Of a stretch of 64,000 bases of DNA, positions 58,451-64,000 are shown piece by piece. Both the position numbers and the translations under genes were made by a program. The notes beneath the pieces are model-generated. The model did not search any database. It was not told the origin of the DNA and saw nothing but the letters and a program-made list of their open reading frames with translations. The stretch's first letter is position 1. The number at the start of each line of letters is the position of its first letter. Source of the DNA: Copromyces sp. CBS 386.78. Taxonomy: Eukaryota; Ascomycota; Sordariomycetes; Sordariales; Sordariaceae. The stretch is taken from the NCBI GenBank assembly GCA_030685235.1, contig MU839112.1:310001-374000 (forward strand), in the 5' to 3' direction.

Positions 58451-59865
58451 TTAATTCCTAATAATTTTATAACGCTATTAAATTTAATTTTCATTAATTA
58501 GAGGGGGATTAGTAGGGCTATTAATTATTATTAGGGAATTAATATTAATATTTCTTCTATTAGAGCCGAAAATAGGAGCGGTAAAATAATTGGTTAAGAA
58601 TATTTCGTAATATCCTTTACGTTAATAATCTTCGACCTTTATATTCCGGTAGTAAAGAAGGATATTAAAATTATATAGGAGACCGTCCGTAGTTAAATAT
58701 TTATATACGTCCTTAAAGAAATCGATATAAGCGTTACGGAAATAACGAATTAGGGGACTAATATTATTCTAAGAGCGGGATAAAATAATAATTATAATTT
58801 AAACGGTATTACACTTATTATAATAATTTAACGGAATATTTAATATATATTTCGTATTAATAATAGGATAAATAGCGTTCTATTTACCGGCGTTTCGAAG
58901 AACGTTAGAAAAGAAAACGAAAAGAAAACCGCGGGAGGAAACTTATTCTTAATATTAATATAATAAATATATTTTACGAAGAGCGTACGGAATATAATTA
59001 TATTAAAGGACGGAATATTATAAATATAGTAAATAAATTTTAGGCTATAGTAGAAATAGGGAATATAATAAATAATATTAATTAATATAATTAATAAAAA
59101 GAAGGGAAAGTAAATATAAAGATAAAAAGGATTTACTAACTTGGAGGAAGGTTGAAGGTAGGGTTGGAAGTTAATACCCGGATAAAGGTTTAGAATTCGG
59201 GCGTTAAAGAAGAAGGGGGCGTAGGGGAGTAGGCGAATTTAGGGGACGGGGAATTTATTATACGGACAAAGTCGATATTACGTTTAATAGTATTATAATT
59301 AATACGAATTGCGAAGCTTAGGGGGTTAAATATACGGCTAGGAGGATAATTAGGAGTATAATTAGTAGAAGAGGACGTTATTTTAAAAGCTAATTAAATA
59401 AGGAAGAAGGGAAAGTTCGAAAGATAGTAATAGGGAGGAGTTTTTATATAGAGGGAAAAGAGGGGCCTTTATATTAATATAAATTTTAGTAGAATTATAG
59501 AAATTTAGGGGATAATAACGAAGCGGGAGTAAGGGTAAATAATAAGGAAAGGACGATTATTATAAGTGGTTTGGGAGGAAGGAGCGGCGTACGAAAGCGG
59601 TATTTCGATTATTCTAATATTAGATTAAAGGCGGTAAAGGGGAAGTAACTTATTTACTAAGGCGGTAAGTAAATACCGCTATAAATAGAATTGAAATAGA
59701 ATAGGCGCGATTTATTCGCGACCGAAAGGAGTTGGCGGTTTTTATCCGACGGCGCTTATCGCCGTACGGTTTCCTCTAGAGAACTAGGAGAAGTACCCCA
59801 TACCAATAAGGCGCTATAGATAAGTAGTATAGGGAATAAGACTATTATTATTATCCGCCCGAACC

Positions 59866-61592
59866 TTAAATTCAACTAATAGCGTACTACCCCCACTTCG
59901 ACTTAATAAATTTAAGGATTCTATATTAAAACGTAGCGAAATCGTATAATAAAATAAAATTAATTTTAAAAATAGAAGAATATTATAATATTATAGCTTT
60001 CTAAAAGCCGGGTTATACCCCCGTAGGTAGTATACTTAGTATTAGAATTTCCTGTTATTAAACGTTAAATAGTACTAACTAAAGGAGGGTAGCGCTATAT
60101 GTAAATAAGAAATTTGTAGTAAATTAATAAAATTATAAATAGGGAGAGGATTAGGTAATAATAAAGTTAAAGGAAGGAAAAAATAAAATAAAAGTATAAT
60201 CGGTCTACTTACTAATTTAGGACGCGGGCCCGGAGCGGGACTAATATACCCCCTTTAAAAAGATCGTAATAAAACTTCGAAGAAAAGATATTATAATCGG
60301 GGATATAAACTTCTATTACCTATAATAGGATATTTACAAAAAATAAAGTCGGAGTAGCTAAATATTCCTCTTATTAATATTAAACTATTATTTAATATTA
60401 ATAACGCTTATAGGCGAACCGACTAAGCTAGGGAACGCTTCCTAACAGGAATTTAATAGTATTATTAATTATATTTAAATATTAAATAAATTCTATATTA
60501 TATACTAAATAGTAGAAGACCCCGTCCTCACCGGGTCGGATTACTAAACTTAATCGGTCTTAATTTATATAAATATTAATACAGTATTCAAAAGCACTAT
60601 TAAAGGGTATAATTAAATATTAATAAATATTTAATATATAAAAGAATTAGTAGTAGAGAAGATTATAATCCTAATTATAATCTCTATAATCGAAGAATTA
60701 GAAGAAGCGACGAGAAAATTAATAAATAAATTAATAGGAATTATAGAAGAAGTAGTACCGAAATAGAAATAGGGGGTAAGAAAATACGCGGACTAATAGG
60801 ATTTAAACGTAAAAGAAGCCGTTAAACGAACGAAAAAAACGGCGAAGGTTTAGCGAGCGAAGAAGATACTACTATATAAAAGAGAAATAGAAGAAGCGTA
60901 GCAAAAGTAGGCCGAAGCTATTAATTTTATATAAATAAAATAATAGCATACCCTAATAGGAAATATATCGAAAAACCCTAGGAAACTTTAAACGTTAGAA
61001 TAGTAAGGTAGGACGTAGAATTATTTACCGCCGGAACCCCCAAAGCTCCTAACGCTACGTAAAAGAATTAATACAAAAAAAAGAAAGGACTATAGCAGGA
61101 AGGTAAAAATATTAGTAGAACGGTTTTTTTTAGAAGTCGAAGTATTTATTAACTAACTACCGGATTAGAAGGAGAAGAAATAAAAGGAGCTATTTATAAA
61201 TTATAAAGTAAGCGCGGACGATATAATTAAAATTTTCGGCCGGATAATACTTAATAAGGCTCCTAAAAACGATTAATTTTTTAATAAACTATTTAAAGCT
61301 TATAGAAGGCCGCTAGCCCGGGCGCTAATAGTAATTATAACGGCGAATTTTACCTTCGGCTATTTCCCGTCCCGGTAATACTATACGAAAGTAATCGTAT
61401 TAAAGAAACCTAGTAAAATAGTAGTATAATAGAAGACGGCGGGCGTATAACGCCCTATCGTACTCCTAAACTATATAAAGAAGGTATTAGAAGTAATTAT
61501 AACGGAGAAACTTGCCCAAACGGCGGAAGAATATAAATTCCTATTAGATAGGTAAATAAGAAATAAGAAAAAAAGGTCGATAAAATTTATAG
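59866..61592 (+). pseudogene. LINE-2 ORF2 remnant (endonuclease + RT), truncated at its 3' side
   Basis: The frame continues after LINE G. The AP-endonuclease motifs are GDINFYYL at 60,299 (family GDFNLHHP) and VLTGSDYQT at 60,524 (family SDH, His to Tyr by RIP). A long linker follows, then the RT N-terminus: NKAPKND near 61,256, GYFPSR near 61,350, LKKPSK near 61,400, LLDRQ and RNKKKRS near 61,560. Sequence similarity ends in the middle of the RT, before the catalytic motifs. Loss of the 3' end is not how LINEs normally truncate, so a later break is likely. Confidence 0.78.
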
Positions 61593-61907
61593 TCCGTACT
61601 TACCTGGGGGTACCGGAGGGGATATAAAGGTTCGGCAACCGTAGTCGAACCGCTATAGGCGCTCTTTCCCGTTCAAATCCAAAAGCGGTTCACGAACTGT
61701 AGGTTCAAGTAACATATTAGCAAGCGCAAAGGAATTTCCAACCAATCCCAGGTCCTGAGAGCGACCAGGTCCTGGTCCTAGTCCCACCGTGGGCGAACGC
61801 AAATTCTTATTAGAGCAGTCGCGACCGACACCCATAACCGTGCGGAAATTCTGGTGCGTGTACGTAATTTTCAATTGACTAGCTAACGTACGGTACTATA
61901 CCTACTG
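61593..61907. other. Edge of the RIPed block
   Basis: From about 61,590 CpA, TpG and mixed-composition words return at once and remain to the window end. A 73-codon minus-strand frame (61,653-61,874) is open with an ATG start and mixed composition, but it has no recognised domain and no homologue here. I do not call it a gene. Confidence 0.55.
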
Positions 61908-62120
61908 CCGCCCGCCCACCCAGCTGCCGCCTACCCAGCTGCCGCCCGCCCACCCAGCTGCCGCCCACCCCGACCCCGGCACTGCACCGCACTGCACTAC
62001 ACCGGCGCACAGTCCACCCCACCCCGACCCCGACCCCGGCACTATACTGCACCGCACCGCACCGGCGCACCCAGCTGCTGACCCCGACCCCGGCACTGCA
62101 CCGCATCGGCGCACACTCCA
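61908..62120. repeat. GC-rich compound minisatellite
   Basis: The first part (61,908-61,969) repeats CCCACCCAGCTGCCGCC at irregular spacing. The second part (61,969-62,120) has three units of roughly 55 bp starting CCCCGACCCCGGCACT and containing CACCGGCGCAC or CATCGGCGCAC. It is almost free of RIP despite repetition. Two overlapping minus-strand frames across it (Gly/Val/Ala/Arg-rich) are low-complexity artefacts. Confidence 0.85.
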
Positions 62121-62660
62121 CCGCCGCCGCCCGGCATAGTACCGCCAATAAATTAAACGATGCGCGATAGGATTAATTAAACTTACAGAAAATGCAAGTG
62201 TAGGCGATAGAATGGAATGCGATGCCCTTAAATGCGATGGTTGACTTCGGCGGTAGTTGCGCTCGTCATACCTATATCCTGGTTCTTAGACTTCTCCTAT
62301 AGGTAGATAACTGGCAAGTAAGTATACATACTTAAGAACGTAGCATACATAATACGGAGCATTCATCCCCATATAATTTCTCGTACGGGTAAAGGTTAGA
62401 CCTTAGGAAATACCGCCAAAACGGTACGAAGCATTAATATTAAAAATAAGAGAAGAGACGAAATAAATTGTCGATATATAATTATTATACTTAGGCGTAC
62501 AAAACAAACTATTAACTATAATTAGACACCTTAGTTTAGGTGTATATACCTTTTCTATTAGATATCTAGCAATATAAAGATACTAAACCAGCAACTATAT
62601 CGTAATAATATCGTAGTCTACCTAAACTTATTTCGGCTAATAATCATAACGTTTACGCTA

Positions 62661-62873
62661 ATTAATCTTCGAAATATCTATAATATATATACGGTCGGTA
62701 TTAACCGCTGGAAGGCCTACTATAAAGGTTTCGTTAGTTTCCTCGACTGCCTTAAGATCAAGTAATATTGTAATACGGTTACTAACAAATATTTTTGTCA
62801 GTATAAGGAAGATACGACGTTTAAACTTACAGGCTATTTCGTATATAAAAATATAGTCGATACGGGCAAAGTA
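62661..62873 (-). pseudogene. Open minus-strand remnant, unknown protein
   Basis: Seventy-one codons without a stop, bounded by TAG on both sides. It contains DYIFIYEIACKFKRRIFLIL, then a Thr/Glu/Asn stretch and FIVGLPAVNTDRIYIIDIS. There is no ATG start. Amino-acid use is protein-like and Cys is kept. It is in the same strand and reading phase as the piece at 63,456-63,641, with closed sequence between. Possible gene relic; the family is unknown. Confidence 0.35.
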
Positions 62874-63092
62874 CTACCCTTATCTATAGCGAATATAGTC
62901 GCCAATCTTAAATATATAGCGTTTAAATACCCTATAGTATACACCAAATTAGTAACTATATCTATATAACTATACAATACCATAAAGGCCGGGCATTAAA
63001 TCGACGTTCGGATACTATATATTTCGGAGCCACTAATAATAGAGCCGAAAATACAATAACGAAACGTAACATATACTAACGTATCATAATAT

Positions 63093-63207
63093 AATATAGA
63101 GCAAGAGGGCATATAATACAATATAGAGCAAAAGGGCACATAGAAAAGGGGACCTAGGAAAGGGGATCACGGCATTATAATAGGAAAGGGGATTACGGCA
63201 TTGTAAT
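63093..63207. repeat. Two adjacent short tandem repeats
   Basis: AATATAGAGCAA(G/A)AGGGCA repeats at 63,093 and 63,120 (period 27). AGGAAAGGGGAT(C/T)ACGGCAT repeats at 63,156 and 63,182 (period 26), with a shorter AAAAGGGGACC between and a weak third unit after. Confidence 0.75.
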
Positions 63208-63455
63208 GGGAAAGGTGATATATACAAGTACAGGCACTAACTATATAGATAGCAGGGCAGGACCGTAATTTATTCGTCTGAAAACGATACCTTCTCGCTA
63301 TACTAGAATTTTCCAAACGGGAAGGACAGAATATATGGCATATCGTAATCTATATAAGCCTAATAGAGAACTCGACGGAAGGGATCAAATAGTAACGATA
63401 AATAAATTAGTAAAGTATATAATAGACTAACCTCGTTAGTGCCGCAAATAAGATA

Positions 63456-63641
63456 TCAGGTTCGACGGATCTCTAGCTCTATAAATTTGCTAATTATTAT
63501 AGGGCGCCGATAGGAATTATTTGCCGACAGGTCGATTTCCAACTCCTTCTCGTCATCGTTATTAAAGCCCAAGCGAATTAATTCCTCTCGTTATAGCAGC
63601 CTTTCGAAGAGGCTAGGCGACTAGCGGGCGATATTATTCAT
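63456..63641 (-). pseudogene. Possible N-terminal gene relic, unknown protein
   Basis: An ATG at 63,641 opens MNNIAR-stop-SPSLFERLL-stop-REELIRLGFNNDDEKE and continues to TGA at 63,456-63,458, about 62 codons. The two internal stops (TAG, TAA) fit CAG and CAA changed by RIP or ordinary decay. The acidic stretch and codon variety look gene-like. No domain is recognised. Confidence 0.32.
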
Positions 63642-64000
63642 TTACTATATTAAGTGGGGGTCGGACAGCGCATATACGTTCAATAGCACGAATCGAATGG
63701 TGTAAACGATGCGCTCGTATTGTAGAATCCATCTTTCGACATCTCGGCTATTAGTCGTTTCTACTGTCTTCTTTAAGCGCCTATTGGATTGGATGGTTAT
63801 TATTAACTCAATTCATCAACATTATTACAACTAAGCATTGTAGCCCGCCTTTTGTACGCTCAATCTGCGACACGGATCACGTGGGCGGCCTCCCCCGGGC
63901 CGATATTCGTGTAATACCAGGACTAAAAGGGAGCAGTAGTTTCAGGGGTAATTGTTAGTATAGTGAAATTAACTTACTTGTGATACTTTTCTTCCGCCAA

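Larger units (their letters stand above)
53058..59851 (+). mobile_element. LINE-1 copy G, full length, nested in LINE-2
   Basis: The target duplication TATCCGCCCGAACC is at 53,044-53,057 and 59,852-59,865. Between the left duplication and the usual 5' end (CGACGCC at 53,078) are about 20 extra bases (AATATATATACCGGATTAAA) not seen in A, B or D. The rest is collinear with A. The 5' ~170 bp are almost un-RIPed. The ORF2 catalytic box reads FADN (56,868-56,879), one transition from FADD. Confidence 0.93.
62121..64000. other. Ordinary-composition flank with faint coding remnants
   Basis: This is moderately AT-rich, mostly un-RIPed sequence. It holds short tandem repeats (63,093-63,207) and two minus-strand coding-like pieces (62,661-62,873; 63,456-63,641). 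A palindromic CACGTG lies at 63,878. The last ~350 bp show no frame and could be upstream sequence of a gene outside the window. Confidence 0.4.

Noticed and set aside
5300..59851. LTR retrotransposon interpretation for the dominant repeat
   Set aside because: The copies have no terminal direct repeats, are 5'-truncated, end in a microsatellite tail and show 14-bp duplications, all of which fit a LINE.
61879..62148. Two overlapping Gly/Val/Ala/Arg-rich minus-strand frames
   Set aside because: They are translations of a GC-rich minisatellite, with repeat units out of any protein-like pattern.
1..64000. Starship, Helitron or secondary-metabolite cluster content
   Set aside because: No tyrosine recombinase, helicase or Rep motif, or biosynthetic domain could be read in any frame, even allowing for RIP stops.

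Overview
The window looks like a gene-poor, AT-rich block of a filamentous ascomycete (Pezizomycotina) genome that has been heavily mutated by repeat-induced point mutation (RIP). Across most of 1-61,590, CpA and TpG are nearly absent, TpA is extremely common, and CpG survives well. Related repeat copies differ mainly by C-to-T and G-to-A changes. No intact protein-coding gene was recognised. Every long reading frame is broken by the TAA/TAG codons that RIP makes from CAA, CAG and TGG. The species cannot be fixed from this sequence; a dothideomycete- or leotiomycete-like genome with AT-isochores would fit.

The main component is one LINE family of Tad-like type, here called LINE-1 of the window. 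Eleven copies are visible. A (9,550-16,325), B (19,711-26,500), D (35,697-42,894) and G (53,058-59,851) are full length. A is 6,776 bp, and D minus its nested insert is 6,777 bp. C, E, F, I, J and K are 5'-truncated, and H is cut by the window start. The element has an (ATT)n 3' tail and makes 14-bp target-site duplications (TSDs). ORF1 is gag-like, with zinc-knuckle remnants and a C-terminal AT-hook. ORF2 carries an AP-endonuclease-like remnant and a reverse transcriptase (RT). Copy F still shows the three catalytic aspartates (FDLKG and FADD).

Layout: 1-1,786 LINE H. 1,787-8,400 unknown degraded reading frames, an un-RIPed island (3.56-3.96 kb), nested LINE I and a 169-bp tandem repeat. 8.4-16.3 kb LINE J, flank and LINE A. 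16.3-19.7 kb unknown degraded coding, an un-RIPed island with hairpins, and an A-rich tract. 19.7-26.5 kb LINE B. 26.5-34 kb an unknown degraded plus-strand gene or element interrupted by a hAT-like MITE, then LINE K, a proline-rich repeat protein remnant, and a TA-flanked inverted-repeat element holding a second MITE and a SINE-like unit. 34-51.25 kb is a nest: LINE C interrupted by D, E and F, with a third MITE inside D. 51.25-61.59 kb is a second LINE (LINE-2) interrupted by LINE G. At about 61.59 kb the RIPed block stops. Beyond it lie a GC-rich minisatellite and about 1.9 kb of ordinary-composition DNA with two faint minus-strand coding remnants.

The nesting gives a relative insertion order, and the mutation pattern shows where RIP stopped. 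Very short copies (J and K, 384 bp each), the outermost stretch of full-length copies, and the truncated 5' edges of E, F and I are much less mutated. The three MITEs (411-413 bp, perfect 8-bp TSDs), the inverted-repeat element and the degraded reading frames at 4-7.6 kb and 27.8-31.1 kb are the least familiar parts.
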